Assembly: GCF_003417465.1 (NCBI RefSeq)
Contig: NZ_QVMV01000052.1
Span: 1-64,000, forward strand
From: Wenzhouxiangella sp. 15190
GTDB taxonomy: Bacteria; Pseudomonadota; Gammaproteobacteria; Xanthomonadales; Wenzhouxiangellaceae
Length of the DNA stretch: 64,000 bases
Direction: 5' to 3'
Below the pieces are notes generated by a model that was not told where the DNA came from, searched no databases, and saw only the letters and a program-made list of their open reading frames with translations. Positions 63,550 to 64,000 of this stretch are shown here, piece after piece. Each line of letters starts with the position of its first letter. Within the stretch, counting starts at the first letter, position 1. The position numbers were made by a program, and so were the translations under genes.

Positions 63550-64000
63550 ATGCCCCGCGTCGAGGAGCAGCCGGGCTGGGTTGTCCATCGCCGACCCTGG
63601 CGTGAGTCCAGCCTGCTGATCGAGTTTTTCGCCCGCGAGTACGGGCGTGTCGGCCTCGTGGCGAAAGGTGCGCGATCGGCACGCTCGGCCTGGCGCGGCC
63701 TGGCCGAGCCGTTCGTCCCGTTGGCGGCTTCCTGGTCGAGACGCGGCGAGATGGGCACGCTGACTTCGCTGGATACAACCGGGCCGCGTTATCGACTGAC
63801 GGGTCGGGCGCTGTGGTGCGGTCTTTATGTCAATGAATTGCTGTTGCGCCTGCTTGAGCGTGACGACCCCCATCCACGGCTTTTCGATGCCTGCGATGTG
63901 GTCCTTTCCGGGTTGGCGTCAGGCGAAGTCCCGCAGTCGCTGCTGTTGCGCCGTTTCGAGCTGGTGCTTCTTCGGGATATGGGGGTTGCGCCGGATTTCC
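63550..64000 (+). CDS. recO: DNA repair protein RecO (partial)
   Basis: The frame runs from ATG 63550 to the window end without a stop (150 codons seen). It starts MPRVEEQPGWVVHRRPWRESSLLIEFF, the RecO OB-fold, and continues with REYGRVGLVAKGARS and the helical region GLYVNELLLRLLERDDPHPRLF. RecO loads RecA at gaps with RecF and RecR. It lies 9 bp after era. Confidence 0.93.
   Translation, partial: MPRVEEQPGWVVHRRPWRESSLLIEFFAREYGRVGLVAKGARSARSAWRGLAEPFVPLAASWSRRGEMGTLTSLDTTGPRYRLTGRALWCGLYVNELLLRLLERDDPHPRLFDACDVVLSGLASGEVPQSLLLRRFELVLLRDMGVAPDF

Overview
The window is a GC-rich chromosomal segment of a gammaproteobacterium. The evidence is the uninterrupted tuf / S10 / spc / alpha ribosomal superoperon in the E. 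coli gene order, the rpoE-rseA-rseB-rseC-degP-lepA-lepB-DUF4845-rnc-era-recO string, and the nrdR-ribDEBH-nusB-thiL-pgpA string. The overall style resembles Xanthomonadales/Chromatiales relatives (for example Wenzhouxiangella-like bacteria). That placement is inference only; no 16S gene is present.

Layout. 1-13750: end of tuf, then 27 ribosomal protein genes with secY and rpoA, closed by an intrinsic terminator. 13858-18148: AsmA-like protein, RarD-type permease and ABC exporter, joined by 4-bp start/stop overlaps. 18145-26182: envelope and c-di-GMP genes (SYLF lipoprotein, PAS-GGDEF-EAL protein, HlyIII protein, DUF885 lipoprotein, GGDEF cyclase, phosphomannomutase). 26386-34270: a LuxR-type regulator divergent from a seven-gene cluster. 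34348-42407: OmpW, glyA, nrdR and the riboflavin/nusB/thiL/pgpA operon. 42415-50257: yraN and lpoA (minus strand), an S9 oligopeptidase, rpoH and a DUF2157/DUF4824 pair. 50237-54515 (minus): monohaem cytochrome-like protein, murB, pyrD and an ALDH7-type dehydrogenase. 54708-64000: the sigma-E envelope-stress operon, lepA, lepB, rnc, era and the start of recO.

The best candidate for an undescribed system is 26386-34270. It encodes an unrecognised 228-aa protein, a conservon/MglA-type small GTPase, an ABC ATPase fused to a Cys-based protein phosphatase, two roadblock/LC7-type proteins, a four-module ferredoxin / ferredoxin-reductase / truncated haemoglobin / zinc-finger fusion, and a PAS-GGDEF-EAL protein whose GGDEF site is degenerate. 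A LuxR-type regulator with a five-cysteine linker is transcribed divergently, and a perfect 8-bp inverted repeat lies between them. I read this as a GTPase-centred signalling module that senses redox state, oxygen or nitric oxide and feeds c-di-GMP breakdown. The domains are visible; the integrated function is inference.

Two families of intergenic structure also stand out. One is a ~270-bp four-way-junction (cloverleaf) repeat present twice (21384-21652 and 44700-44969), with compensatory base changes in its stems. The other is a set of five intergenic sites carrying degenerate 7-9-bp tandem repeats in inverted orientation.
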